From Nitrososphaerota archaeon (GTDB lineage: Archaea; Thermoproteota; Nitrososphaeria; Nitrososphaerales; CADDZS01): a DNA stretch of 56,327 nt. This document shows, piece by piece, positions 43,935 to 52,670 of the stretch (position 1 is its first letter; every line of letters begins with the position of its first letter). Under the pieces are notes generated by a model. The model saw only the letters and a program-made list of their open reading frames with translations. It ran no database searches and had not been told where the DNA came from. The translations under genes and the position numbers were made by a program. Location: the NCBI GenBank assembly GCA_027314685.1, contig DAHVAI010000151.1, forward strand, positions 1 through 56,327. Direction: 5' to 3'.

Positions 43935-44818
43935 GGGTTGCCTCAAAGTCCTCTCTTGAGAAAAAAGTAACTGTTGCAATCCAAGGAGAGCTCGGAGCTT
44001 ACAGTCAGCAAGCCGTTTACTCCTTCTTCGGAAAGGAAAACGTAGTAGAAGTACTTGCTATTCCTACATTGCAGCGAGTTTTCAACGTCTTGTGCGGTGG
44101 CAAGAATGCACCGGATTACGCTGTGGTTCCCATCGAGAACAGCTCCGCAGGGAGTGTCGGAGAAACCATTGACTTGTTGATTAGCAAAAATGTTCGCATA
44201 ATTGGTGAGAGCAAGGTTCCTGTCCATCACTGTCTCATAATCCATAGCAATACCACTTTGAAAAAGATCAAGAAAGTAATGTCGCATCCACAGGCTCTTG
44301 CCCAGTGTAGAGAATACCTGGACAAGCATGGAAAGCGTTGGGAGCAGATCGCGGTGTATGACACAGCGGGCTCTATCAAGATGATCAAAGAGCAACGACT
44401 CTTGGACACAGCAGGTATAGCCAGCGAGCTAGCTTCAGAAATATACGGCATGAAGATAGTTAAGAAAAGCATAGAGGACGACAAGACAAACACGACCAGG
44501 TTTGTAGTAGTTGAAGATGGTGCAGGCAAAGTCTCAGAAATTGCGACCGAACCAACAGGCGACGACAAGACATCTGCAATATTTGCCACAAAACATGAAC
44601 CAGGCTGCCTCGTTCAAGCTCTGAGCGTCCTATCATCAAACGACATCAACCTGGATAGGATCGAGTCGAGGCCGTACAGGGGTAGGCCATGGGAATATTA
44701 TTTCTACGTTGATTTTTCAGGACATATGAAGAACGAAAATGTTAGGAGTGCTGTTGAAGAACTCAAAAGCCAAGTTGAGGAGCTCAAGATCCTTGGTTCT
44801 TATCAGCGACGAATTTAG
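43931..44818 (+). CDS. pheA: prephenate dehydratase
   Basis: Makes phenylpyruvate for phenylalanine. Type II dehydratase domain with AIQGELGAYSQQAVYSFFG, then PIENSSAGSVGETIDLL, then HPQALAQCREYL and TNTTRFVVVED (catalytic Thr and Arg). A C-terminal ACT domain follows (ALSVLSSNDINLDRIESRPYRGRPWEYYFYVDF) that binds Phe. Length 295, TTG start. Its presence inside a branched-chain operon is unusual and puts aromatic synthesis under the same transcript. Confidence 0.93.
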   Translation: MRVASKSSLEKKVTVAIQGELGAYSQQAVYSFFGKENVVEVLAIPTLQRVFNVLCGGKNAPDYAVVPIENSSAGSVGETIDLLISKNVRIIGESKVPVHHCLIIHSNTTLKKIKKVMSHPQALAQCREYLDKHGKRWEQIAVYDTAGSIKMIKEQRLLDTAGIASELASEIYGMKIVKKSIEDDKTNTTRFVVVEDGAGKVSEIATEPTGDDKTSAIFATKHEPGCLVQALSVLSSNDINLDRIESRPYRGRPWEYYFYVDFSGHMKNENVRSAVEELKSQVEELKILGSYQRRI

Positions 44819-44821
44819 TGA

Positions 44822-46300
44822 GTGAAGTTGAGCGAAAAGCAGCACAAGACATACGTGATGAAATTCGGCGGGTCCTCACTGGCCGGATCAAAACAGATTC
44901 TTCAGAGCGCTACTCTGGTGAAGAAGTATGCGGCAGACTCAAACCTAGTTGTTGTTTGCTCAGCGATGGGAGACACAACTGACCACCTTCTCAAGGCAAT
45001 AGACCACGCCAAGAAGGGAGAGACGAATCAGGCGCGCAAGGTTATCTCCGAGGTCCATGTTAGCCACATGGCCGCAGTGAACGAAAGCATCACGGAGGGA
45101 AAGTACAAAGAGATATGCCGTGACCTTCTCACGGAGCTTTTCGACGAAATCGACAAGGTACTCCTTGGCATCTCTCTTCTGAAGGATCTTAGTCCGAGAT
45201 CACTTGATTACGTTCTCTCTTTTGGAGAAAGACTCGCTACCAATATAATGAGCAATGTCCTGGCAGGGATGGGACTCAAAACAAGGTACCTGTCCGGCGG
45301 AGAAGCCGGTATCTTGACAGATGAAAGCTTTGGATCAGCAGAACCAATACTTAGCGTTACGAATGAGAAGCTACGGAGCAAACTCTTCCCGCTGATTTCC
45401 GACGGAGTAATCCCTGTGGTAACCGGATATATCGCCGAAACTTTGGAGAGCCACGAAATAATTACACTTGGAAGAGGAGGCTCCGACTACACGGCGACGT
45501 TGATTGCAGCAGCCATTGATGCCGATGAGATCATTTTGTGGACTGACGTTGACGGCATACTCTCTGCTGATCCAAGGATAATCAAGGATGCAAAGATACT
45601 GGAACAGATAACCTATCTAGAAGCGATGGAAATGAGCGCTTTCGGTGCAAAATCCATGCAACCGAGAGCACTTGAGCCGGTGGCGAAAAAAGGGATAGCG
45701 GTAAGAATCAGAAACACGTTCAACCCTGACTGCCTAGGTACATTGATTGTATCGGCAAGTAAGATTGCAAACGGCGCACGCTCGGGCGTAAAAGCGGTGG
45801 GATCTATAACTAATGTCGGCGCAATAACGATAAGCGGAACCAGCATCGTGGGTAGCCCCGGGACGGCCGCGAAGATATTCGAGATTCTCAAGGATCTTGG
45901 TGTACCGATATTGATGATGTCTCAATCTGTTTCTGAGAACAACGTTTCGCTTGTCGTGCGCCGCGACGCTCTCCATAAGGTTGTGCGTGCTTTCAAGCGA
46001 GAGTTGCTTCTCGAAGATCCAGATTCCAAGGTAAAGACGACTTCCGACGGGCGCGCTAAATTCAATTTCTTGGACTATGAAGATGACGTCACGATACTTG
46101 CGGTTCTGGGTCGAGGAATGATCGGCACTCCTGGAATTGCGGGAAGAGTATTCAGCACGGTTGCAATGCAGGGCGTAAACGTAAGAATGATCGCACAAGG
46201 GTCTTCAGAAATCAATATCTCGTTTGTGATCAAGGACAAAGACAGAACCAAAGCTGTCACTGCGCTCCATGAAGAGTTCGTCTTGAAAGATTCGCACTAA
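44822..46300 (+). CDS. lysC: aspartate kinase
   Basis: Phosphorylates aspartate, the entry to threonine, methionine, lysine and (through threonine) isoleucine. It has YVMKFGGSSLAG at the N-terminus, TLGRGGSDYTATLIAAAI for the nucleotide site, and two C-terminal ACT domains (ITISGTSIVGSPGTAAKIF and LGRGMIGTPGIAGRVFSTVA) for feedback control. Length 492, GTG start, four bases after pheA. It is the last gene of the operon and converges on thrC. Confidence 0.93.
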   Translation: MKLSEKQHKTYVMKFGGSSLAGSKQILQSATLVKKYAADSNLVVVCSAMGDTTDHLLKAIDHAKKGETNQARKVISEVHVSHMAAVNESITEGKYKEICRDLLTELFDEIDKVLLGISLLKDLSPRSLDYVLSFGERLATNIMSNVLAGMGLKTRYLSGGEAGILTDESFGSAEPILSVTNEKLRSKLFPLISDGVIPVVTGYIAETLESHEIITLGRGGSDYTATLIAAAIDADEIILWTDVDGILSADPRIIKDAKILEQITYLEAMEMSAFGAKSMQPRALEPVAKKGIAVRIRNTFNPDCLGTLIVSASKIANGARSGVKAVGSITNVGAITISGTSIVGSPGTAAKIFEILKDLGVPILMMSQSVSENNVSLVVRRDALHKVVRAFKRELLLEDPDSKVKTTSDGRAKFNFLDYEDDVTILAVLGRGMIGTPGIAGRVFSTVAMQGVNVRMIAQGSSEINISFVIKDKDRTKAVTALHEEFVLKDSH

Positions 46301-46347
46301 CGAAGTAGAATATTGGTACGCTCAATTAGAGATGACCCATTACTCTG

Positions 46348-46361
46348 TAGAGATATCTCTA
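46348..46361. terminator. palindrome between convergent lysC and thrC
   Basis: TAGAGATATCTCTA, perfectly symmetric over 14 bases, overlapping the last codon of thrC. It lies where transcripts from the ilv operon and thrC would meet. It could form a small hairpin in either RNA; there is no strong T-run, so a terminator role is tentative. Confidence 0.25.
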
Positions 46362-47624
46362 GACGAGTAACTTCCGGAGGGATTTTGTGTCGGCCGAGAT
46401 TGTCTGTAGCAGATCCGGCGTCACTCCCTTTAACAATGCATTTGGATCCTTCAGTCCGTTGCCTGTGCAAATCGAGACAACCATCGAGCCTTTCACCTTT
46501 TCAAACTCGTCAGTGTTCCCGCTCCTTGAGAGTCTAATCAGATAAGCGATCGGAGCTGCGGAAGCTGGCTCGACGAATAGCCCTTCCTTCGACGCGAGCA
46601 ATTTTTGAGCTGCAAATATCTCCTCGTCTGAAACGTAATCGGCGCTGCCCTTGGAATCGTAAATTGCGTCCATCGCTTTCATCCAACTGACCGGAGAACC
46701 GATGTTTATCGCAGAAGCTTCTGTATGAGGAGCCATCACCGGGTCTATTGAATCCTTCCTACCTTGCTTGAAAGCCCTCGCGATTGGAGCAGAACCTTCA
46801 GCTTGTACTGCAAGCATCCTTGGAAGGCGTTCGCGAAGCACTTGCACCCCGTCTTCGAAGAGCTCTTTGAACCCCTTCCATGCGGCAGCAATGTTCCCAC
46901 CGTTTCCTACTGGCAGGACGACGTGATCGGGAACGCGCCCCAGCTGCTCTATGATTTCGAACGCGACTGTCTTTTGGCCCTCGATCCTGAACGGATTTAA
47001 CGAATTCAAAAGAAGCATCCTGTTATCATTTTCACACAACTCGCGCGCGATTCTCAGCGAGTCGTCAAAGTTGCCCTCCACCTGATAGATTTCTGCGCCG
47101 TATGCAATCGCCTGGGCTATCTTTCCTAAGGCGATCTTGTTCTTTGGTACTAGGACAATGCACTTGATCCCAGCTCTTGAGCTGTACGCGCTAAGCGACG
47201 CGGATGTATTGCCAGTAGAAGCGCACATCGTGCTCTTGTAACCCTGCTCTATCGCCTTGGAGACTCCGACGGTCATTCCTCGATCCTTGAATGAGCCAGT
47301 CGGGTTTAGTCCCTCGAACTTTACGTAAAGCGAACCCAGTCCCAGAATTTCTGCAAGGGTCCTGCATTCGACCAGATTGGTCCAGCCTTCAGACAGAGAG
47401 ATTATGTTCTTTTCATTCCAGAGTGGGATCGTGTCAATGTACTTCCAAACACCCGAGCGATTATGTCCTTTGCCGCTGGAATATTTCGAGAGCCTCACAA
47501 TTTCCAGAAGATTTCCGCATTTAGCGCACTGGTAGAATTTACCATAGTCGTCAATGTTGTACTTGGTCCTGCAGCCAAAACAGCGGAGCACAAAATGCTC
47601 CTTTTTCCCCGTGAATTCTACCAA
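46359..47624 (-). CDS. thrC: threonine synthase
   Basis: PLP enzyme converting phosphohomoserine to threonine, 421 residues. An N-terminal zinc-ribbon-like segment (LRCFGCRTKYNIDDYGKFYQCAKCG) precedes the catalytic domain. The PLP lysine is in NPTGSFKDRGMT, ASTGNTSASLSAYSS follows, and VLPVGNGGNIAAAWKG is the phosphate loop. The ribbon is a common extra in archaeal ThrC. It faces lysC tail to tail and completes, with asd and lysC, most of the aspartate-to-threonine route. Confidence 0.92.
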   Translation of the reverse strand: MVEFTGKKEHFVLRCFGCRTKYNIDDYGKFYQCAKCGNLLEIVRLSKYSSGKGHNRSGVWKYIDTIPLWNEKNIISLSEGWTNLVECRTLAEILGLGSLYVKFEGLNPTGSFKDRGMTVGVSKAIEQGYKSTMCASTGNTSASLSAYSSRAGIKCIVLVPKNKIALGKIAQAIAYGAEIYQVEGNFDDSLRIARELCENDNRMLLLNSLNPFRIEGQKTVAFEIIEQLGRVPDHVVLPVGNGGNIAAAWKGFKELFEDGVQVLRERLPRMLAVQAEGSAPIARAFKQGRKDSIDPVMAPHTEASAINIGSPVSWMKAMDAIYDSKGSADYVSDEEIFAAQKLLASKEGLFVEPASAAPIAYLIRLSRSGNTDEFEKVKGSMVVSICTGNGLKDPNALLKGVTPDLLQTISADTKSLRKLLV

Positions 47625-47674
47625 ATTACTGCAATACCTACTGACAGATAATTTCGAAAGTTTTTCTGGTTGAG

Positions 47675-47863
47675 TTATAAAGATTCATTGGTATCCGAGC
47701 TTTCGATGTACTTTAGCTCCTGAATTTTGGTGATGTAAGATAGCTCAGGACCTTTGCGTTTCTTCTTGCGACACGTTTTCAGTACTGTACCATCTGTCAA
47801 TATCTCTGGTTTCCTAGATTGTGTAAGTCGTTGTTTCGAGAAGTTAAGCCAGGCGATGTACAA
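47675..47863 (-). CDS. doubtful 62-residue basic protein
   Basis: A short frame with a basic centre (LKTCRKKKRKGPELS) and a plausible end (TKIQELKYIESSDTNESL). Another frame just upstream (about 47876-47940) reads REVWAIPFEVELVEIA, which also looks coding, so the stretch may hold a frameshifted gene. No family is recognised. The gap 47625-47950 otherwise contains nothing clear. Confidence 0.25.
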   Translation of the reverse strand: MYIAWLNFSKQRLTQSRKPEILTDGTVLKTCRKKKRKGPELSYITKIQELKYIESSDTNESL

Positions 47864-47950
47864 GCCAAGACTGATTACGCGATTTCTACCAGCTCAACCT
47901 CGAACGGTATTGCCCAGACTTCCCGTTGGATTCGCCTAGGTTGATTCCTT

Positions 47951-48295
47951 CTATTGCATTTCCGCAATCTCTCTCGCGAGAAGGGTTCTGTGACATTTCT
48001 CTGGGTCTTTGCATGAACATAGTAGTGTAATGTCTCCTTCTTTCGAGAGTTTTACGAGATCTAGTAGTTGCACCTGATTTCTCTGCAGCGCTTTCCTATA
48101 TTCCTTCGCAACTTTGCTCCAAGGAATTTCTCCTGATTTCCATTTTTTGATTACTTCTCTTGGGGTTCCCAGTTCCTTGATCCAGAGATCAACCTTCTCT
48201 TTCTTGATTCCCCTGGGCCACATGGTCATGACCAAGATTCTCTTTCCGTCAGATTTCTCTGGTTTGTCATAGATAGTCTTGTCTATCTTTATCAA
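47951..48295 (-). CDS. DUF488 family protein
   Basis: A 114-residue DUF488 protein with the diagnostic elements VMTMWPRGIKKEKVD, then LGTPREVIKKWKSGEIPW, then ITLLCSCKDPEKCHRTLLA, where Cys and His residues form the conserved C-terminal motif. The function of the family is unknown. It stands alone, transcribed toward the doubtful ORF and thrC. Confidence 0.85.
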   Translation of the reverse strand: MIKIDKTIYDKPEKSDGKRILVMTMWPRGIKKEKVDLWIKELGTPREVIKKWKSGEIPWSKVAKEYRKALQRNQVQLLDLVKLSKEGDITLLCSCKDPEKCHRTLLAREIAEMQ

Positions 48296-48397
48296 GGCGT
48301 TCAGGATCTCGTCAAGAGGCTAATCAAAGTCGCTTTAGAACTTTTAGCGCGATCAAAGTGATGATATGGCTTGGCCGACAAGGATTTTCAATAGCGA

Positions 48398-48523
48398 ATG
48401 AAATCATGGCTTGGTTTGGATGCGCCGCAGGCCCTTGTGCAGGTTCTGAACAATAGAGAAACTCAAGACAATGGGACTTTGAAGCGACAGGAAGAAGTCA
48501 ATGTATCTGAGATTGCCTCCTGA
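48398..48523 (+). CDS. possible 41-residue protein
   Basis: An ATG frame encoding SWLGLDAPQALVQVL and TLKRQEEVNVSEIAS, ending in TGA. Codon use is reasonable but no ribosome binding site is clear and no family is recognised. It lies in the gap 48296-48681, whose only other notable content is the hairpin at 48537. Confidence 0.25.
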   Translation: MKSWLGLDAPQALVQVLNNRETQDNGTLKRQEEVNVSEIAS

Positions 48524-48536
48524 TGGATGGCCAAGT

Positions 48537-48559
48537 TTTAGAGCGCAGGACGCTCTAAA
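48537..48559 (+). terminator. perfect 9-base-pair hairpin
   Basis: TTTAGAGCG, loop CAGGA, CGCTCTAAA. The stem is perfect and ends in A/T pairs. It follows the possible 41-residue ORF by 13 bases and could terminate its transcript, or be part of a small RNA. Confidence 0.35.
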
Positions 48560-48681
48560 CAGATGTGCCTTATACATACCTCGTTCCGAGTATTCGTGAT
48601 CAAAGAGCAAATGGTTTGACTACATCCAACTGTTGGAAAGAATTTGTTAAAATAGTGAGTGTGCCTTACGGTCAGCAACCT

Positions 48682-49380
48682 ATGACAACATTTATTCTCG
48701 TACCGGGAGCCTGGCTGGGTGGATGGGTTTGGGATAAAGTTAATCCACTGCTTTAAATAAAGGTCACAAGGTCTATCCCGTTACTCTGACGGGAATGGGA
48801 GAGCGAGTCCATCTTTACTCTAAGGAGTTTGGGATTGAAACCGCTATACAAGATGTATTGAACGTAATGAAGTACAATGAAATTGAAGACGTTGTGCTCG
48901 TGGGGCATATCTTCTCAGGCAAAGTCGTAGCAGCAGTGGCCGACCGGGTTCCAGAGAAAGTAAGGATATTCTCTATCTTGATGCATTTCGTCCAGAGAAA
49001 AAGAATAGGACGGGGCAGGGAAGCTTCAATGACGACTGGCCTATTGAAAATGGAAAGATTATCCTGACCAAGGAGATACTCGACAACATTGGAAAAGACG
49101 TCGAAGGAAGAAATCGAAAGTGGTTGCTCTCCAGAATCACACCTTGGCCCCTAAAATACGCCCTTGATCCGTCAGACTATCCAAGAATTTTGATTCGGTT
49201 AAGAGCACCTACATATTCTGCACAAGCGGTGGAGATCCAATTAATGAGATTTTACTGGGAAAGCTAGAAGGACCATACAAGGTCATAGAATCAGGGCACT
49301 GGCCGATGATTACCAAACCTCATGTACTAGCTAGGGACTTGCTTTCATTAACACGCAGTCAACTCACTGCAAGAAACTGA
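48682..49380 (+). pseudogene. alpha/beta hydrolase (esterase) pseudogene
   Basis: Pieces in successive frames rebuild an EstC/salicyl-esterase-like hydrolase: FILVPGAWLGGWVWDKVNPLL, stop at 48754, then NKGHKVYPVTLTGMGERVHL, then VLVGHIFSGKVVAAVAD, then YLDAFRPEKKNRTGQGSF, SFNDDWPIENGKIILTKE and, in a third frame, GPYKVIESGHWPMITKP. At least three frame changes are needed (near 48756, 48976 and 49180). The nucleophile elbow reads GHIFSG where active enzymes have GHSxxG, so the catalytic Ser (codon at 48908) is gone too. This is a clear dead gene of about 235 codons. Confidence 0.8.
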
Positions 49381-49381
49381 G

Positions 49382-50194
49382 TCAACGAGCTAATGCGACT
49401 TTCAAACGGGACGCGTACCTCTCTACCAGAGGGATGAAAATAAGCGGGTAAAATATCAGCAAATATGAGATTAAAGGAATCCTACTATAGAAGATCCGGA
49501 ATACCACGTTGTAGATCACCTCTGGAAAAAATGGCAGCGCGACTAGCACGCCTGTGATGGCTGCCAAAAGCACGTAGACTATTTTCTCTCTTGCCTTCAC
49601 CACGAAATAGGGCAGCGCAAGCAACGCGAGTTGTTTTGTGACAAGGCTCAGACCGTATCCTACTGCTGACAGTTTCTCCTTCTTATTGAGCAGGTAGATG
49701 CTGATGGCAACAAAAAGCCCCGCTATGATGTCATTCCCTCCATAATAGTAATTTACGACAAAGTTTAGTCCGTTGCCCAAGAATACAAATGCGAACTTGC
49801 GCTCGAAACTCTTCTCGCTAAAATACATAACAATCAATCCGTAGATGACCATGTCCGCGACTAGATTGCCATATCTTACATCTCCCAAAACGTAGAACGG
49901 GAAATAGTAGAGTATCATCATCGGGGGATACTGCAGAAACTGAACAATCGCGATGTGGTTTTGAGATTCATTGTAAGGATTTGTTCTAGCGTCAATTGTG
50001 TAGTTTTGCCCGTACGGGTTGATGCCCTTGCTAAGGTAGGCTTCAGCTTGGCGTACGTCGACTGGAACATCAGAACTCGTAATGTTGATGGGGAATGCAT
50101 GAATGACAATCAATGCAAGTGTTATGTATGCAACGCCTGCTAGAAGGTAGAATCTGTACTTTTGAAGCAACGCGCTAAGAGAGACATTGCCCAC
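49382..50194 (-). CDS. polytopic membrane protein, GT-C/DUF2029-like mannosyltransferase
   Basis: A 270-residue protein with about seven or eight membrane spans. After the first span comes an extracytoplasmic loop (DVPVDVRQAEAYLSKGINPYGQNY), then LQYPPMMILYYFPF, resembling the YPP segment of GT87/DUF2029 polyprenol-dependent glycosyltransferases, and LSLVTKQLALLALPYF further on. It is shorter than full GT-C enzymes (often 400 residues), so it may be a minimal or partial member. Donor and acceptor are unknown. Confidence 0.6.
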   Translation of the reverse strand: MGNVSLSALLQKYRFYLLAGVAYITLALIVIHAFPINITSSDVPVDVRQAEAYLSKGINPYGQNYTIDARTNPYNESQNHIAIVQFLQYPPMMILYYFPFYVLGDVRYGNLVADMVIYGLIVMYFSEKSFERKFAFVFLGNGLNFVVNYYYGGNDIIAGLFVAISIYLLNKKEKLSAVGYGLSLVTKQLALLALPYFVVKAREKIVYVLLAAITGVLVALPFFPEVIYNVVFRIFYSRIPLISYLLIFYPLIFIPLVERYASRLKVALAR

Positions 50195-50317
50195 GATGAA
50201 TCATGCCTGTAAAGCCGTAGTTATGGATTTCCTGATAGAATCGTCCTTTAGAAAAGTCATGAGCTCGCGTAGTCTATAGCAGCATTGTTATATAGCAATT
50301 ATGTTATGTTCCGACCC

Positions 50318-50713
50318 ATGGACGCAAAAGTATCGCAGATTACTCTCGTTGTAAGAAACCAAGCTGAGGCGCTAAAGTTCTACACAGAGAAAGTGGGTTT
50401 TGAAAAGAAAACTGACTTCACTCCACCTGGCCGAGACAGGTGGGTCACAGTGGGACCGAAAAGTCAAGAGTTGGAGTTTGCCCTCTTTCAAGCAGGGAGA
50501 GGGGATGCAAACAACTGGTCCAAGGAGTGGAAGCCAGGGATTTACCCGCAAGTCGTAATGCGTGTAGATAATTGCCGCAAAGCTTTCGAGGAATTGAAAG
50601 AGCGTGGGGTACAGTTCGTGCAGGATCCCAAAGAGTATCCTTGGGGAATATCTGCAACATTTTCCGACCTAGATGGGAATCTCTTTTCATTAAACCAACT
50701 TCCATCAAGGTAA
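50318..50713 (+). CDS. VOC superfamily (glyoxalase-like) protein
   Basis: A single VOC domain pair of 131 residues from ATG 50318 (MDAKVSQITLVV); a TTG at 50285 would add 11. Strand patterns include ITLVVRNQAEALKFYTEKVGFEKK and QVVMRVDNCRKAFEELKERGVQFVQDPKEYPWGISATFSDLDGNLFSL in sequence, with the last segment supplying a likely metal Glu/His position. Substrate unknown. It is followed by an ArsR regulator and an AHSA1 protein in the same direction, a frequent trio in soil microbes. Confidence 0.85.
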   Translation: MDAKVSQITLVVRNQAEALKFYTEKVGFEKKTDFTPPGRDRWVTVGPKSQELEFALFQAGRGDANNWSKEWKPGIYPQVVMRVDNCRKAFEELKERGVQFVQDPKEYPWGISATFSDLDGNLFSLNQLPSR

Positions 50714-50728
50714 TCTTGGTCCTGATTA

Positions 50729-51067
50729 ATGACAGACAAATCTCGAAACAACGCCGTGTTTGCCGCTGTTTCAAACCCTACTCGCCGCGAGATACTCGAT
50801 ATGTTGAAGTCAGGAGACAGGCAGGCAGGAGATCTGGTCGCGGCCTTTCCAAAACTTCCGCAGCCGGCAATATCTAGGCATCTCAAGATACTGCGTGAAG
50901 CTGGACTCGTTAGAGTGTCGCCACAGGCTCAGAAGCGGGTTTACTCGCTTCAGGCAAAGAAGCTTAGAGAGGTTGACAACTGGGTTTCTCTATACAGGCA
51001 ATTCTGGTCAACTCGTTTAGATTCATTGAGGATGCACTTGGACTCGATCAAGAGGGAAGATCACTAA
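50729..51067 (+). CDS. ArsR-family winged-helix regulator
   Basis: A 112-residue HTH protein: FAAVSNPTRREILDMLKSG, then FPKLPQPAISRHLKILREAGLV as the recognition helix region, then VYSLQAKKLREVDNWVSLY. No metal-binding cysteines are present, so it belongs to the branch usually paired with AHSA1/SRPBCC genes. Its stop overlaps the start of that gene by one base, so the two are co-translated. Confidence 0.88.
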   Translation: MTDKSRNNAVFAAVSNPTRREILDMLKSGDRQAGDLVAAFPKLPQPAISRHLKILREAGLVRVSPQAQKRVYSLQAKKLREVDNWVSLYRQFWSTRLDSLRMHLDSIKREDH

Positions 51068-51594
51068 TGCCACGAGATGAATTCGGAGCGAACGGTGCCG
51101 TGATTACAAACGGAGATAAGGCAACTCTGATCTTCAGGAGACGTCTGGAGCATCCCCCTGAGGTTGTATGGAAGGCCATTACAGAACCTTCTCAGCTCGC
51201 AAGTTGGTACATGACCAAAGCTGTAATTGATTGCCGAGAAGGAGGATCTATAGATTTCGTCTCAGGGCCTTCAAGACTGCATGTTACTGGAAGGATTCTA
51301 GTTTGGAAACCACCTCTTGTCTTCGAACACGAGTGGAAAGTTGAATCGCGCGCTGAATTGCCATCCGGAGAGGATGCAATCATACACTGGGAGCTCCACG
51401 GTGACGGAGCCGGTACTGTACTTCACCTCGAACACCGAAAATTGAACACCCAGACAGCTCTCGGGTTTGCTCCAGGGACGCACGCTTTCATGGATAGGCT
51501 AGAAGCATATTTGGGGAAACAATCCTTGCCAAACTGGCAAGAAAGATACCAGCAGATTGCAGCTCAATATCCTCCGTCGTGGACAACAAAATGA
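51067..51594 (+). CDS. SRPBCC/AHSA1 family protein
   Basis: A START/Bet v1-like helix-grip protein of 175 residues. IFRRRLEHPPEVVWKAITEPSQLASWYM is the typical opening, followed by GGSIDFVSG, VFEHEWKVES and a long C-terminal helix. The family (activator of Hsp90 ATPase-like) binds small hydrophobic ligands; the ligand is unknown here. It is coupled to the ArsR gene. Confidence 0.88.
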   Translation: MPRDEFGANGAVITNGDKATLIFRRRLEHPPEVVWKAITEPSQLASWYMTKAVIDCREGGSIDFVSGPSRLHVTGRILVWKPPLVFEHEWKVESRAELPSGEDAIIHWELHGDGAGTVLHLEHRKLNTQTALGFAPGTHAFMDRLEAYLGKQSLPNWQERYQQIAAQYPPSWTTK

Positions 51595-51713
51595 TCCTAG
51601 CTTTACGGACTGAATATCAGGATCCATATTCTAGTCATGAAGTTTGGCGGTCAGGCGCTCAGAACTTCACAAAGACACTATGGTAGAAAGTCACTTGTAG
51701 TTTCTAAAGGTTA

Positions 51714-51735
51714 ACTTGTTTTCTAGAGAACAAGT
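51714..51735. promoter_or_regulatory. near-perfect palindromic operator upstream of the AIM24 cluster
   Basis: ACTTGTTTTCT followed by AGAGAACAAGT: 11-base arms with a single G-T mismatch, 18 bases upstream of a TTTAATA box. A similar half (ACTTGTAGTTTCTAAAG) sits just before it from about 51693, giving a partial direct repeat. The layout suits a dimeric regulator acting on the AIM24 promoter. Confidence 0.5.
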
Positions 51736-51753
51736 CAAACTGCATTACTAACA

Positions 51754-51760
51754 TTTAATA
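51754..51760 (+). promoter_or_regulatory. TATA box of the AIM24 cluster
   Basis: TTTAATA, 37-43 bases before the TTG start at 51797 and just downstream of the palindromic site. Confidence 0.45.
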
Positions 51761-51796
51761 CAAGAGTGCAGTGCTTGTTCTGTTGCGTGTCAGATC

Positions 51797-52447
51797 TTGG
51801 AACTAACCGCACTCAAAGGACTAGTTCCTGCAGTCCTTGCAACCATGCAACAAGGAGAATCAGTTTACTGCGAGCATGGAATAATGCTCTACAAGGACTC
51901 CCAGGTCAACGTTTCGCGAAAGACCATAAAATCAGGCGGCTTCATGCAAACGATGGAAAGAACAACCGTTGGCGGAGTCCCATACTTTCTTGCTGAGTAC
52001 GTCGGGCCAGGCAGTGTGTGCTTTTCTCGTGATGGCGTGGGGGATATTCGAGTGATTGAGCTTGAGCAAGGACAAGTACTAGATGTCGCCGAGGGTTCTC
52101 TTCTTTGCGCAGATAATAGGGTTCAATACGACATGCTTCACGTAAAGGGAACGCACAGGCCAGGAGGTTTGACGGGCGTCTGGATGGACCGGTTGACAGG
52201 GCCTGGGAAAATTGCTCTACACGGCTACGGAGATATCATAACAATGACGCTTGCACCAAAGGAGACAGTTCCTTGTGATATGGGTGCGCTCCTGTACAAG
52301 GATGGCAGCGTTCAAGCACAGACAAAGACCCTGCCTTTTGGCTCCGGACTGCTTGGGAAGCTGGAAGCTTTCGAGGTCATGGACCTTACCGGACCCGGAA
52401 AAGTCTCGCTTCAGAGCATCGATCCGCGATCACCGGGCCATCATTGA
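51797..52447 (+). CDS. AIM24 family protein, copy 1
   Basis: A 216-residue protein of the AIM24/TIGR00266 family, built of beta strands in repeats. It shows MQQGESVYCEHGIMLYKDSQV, then EYVGPGSVCFSRDGVGDIRVIEL, then GVWMDRLTGPGKIALHGYGDI and LTGPGKVSLQS at the end. The family's biochemical role is unknown (a mitochondrial member supports inner-membrane structure in yeast). TTG start. It is the first of three tandem paralogues and overlaps the zinc-ribbon gene by four bases. Confidence 0.88.
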   Translation: MELTALKGLVPAVLATMQQGESVYCEHGIMLYKDSQVNVSRKTIKSGGFMQTMERTTVGGVPYFLAEYVGPGSVCFSRDGVGDIRVIELEQGQVLDVAEGSLLCADNRVQYDMLHVKGTHRPGGLTGVWMDRLTGPGKIALHGYGDIITMTLAPKETVPCDMGALLYKDGSVQAQTKTLPFGSGLLGKLEAFEVMDLTGPGKVSLQSIDPRSPGHH

Positions 52448-52656
52448 GGGTTGTGAGTAAAATGCCGATACCTGAAGAATTTGTGAAGAAAGCGAACGAA
52501 GTAACAATCAGTCGAGCGTCGCTTACGGAGATAAACTGCAAGAGCTGCGGAGCAAAGATAGATCCAAAGAACATTCAAAATGGATACGCAAAGTGCGAGT
52601 ACTGCGGAAACATCTTTGCCCTAACTGTGGACGGCAAATTCTCTCCGAGCTCGTAA
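52444..52656 (+). CDS. small zinc-ribbon protein within the AIM24 cluster
   Basis: A 70-residue protein with a single ribbon: INCKSCGAKIDPKN and YAKCEYCGNIFALTVDG. The start may be the first codon at 52444 (overlapping copy 1) or ATG 52462 (MPIPEEFV). It sits between AIM24 copies 1 and 2, 14 bases before the latter's chosen start, so it is co-expressed with them and may be a partner. Confidence 0.75.
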   Translation: MRVVSKMPIPEEFVKKANEVTISRASLTEINCKSCGAKIDPKNIQNGYAKCEYCGNIFALTVDGKFSPSS

Positions 52657-52670
52657 AGGAGATATTCTGT

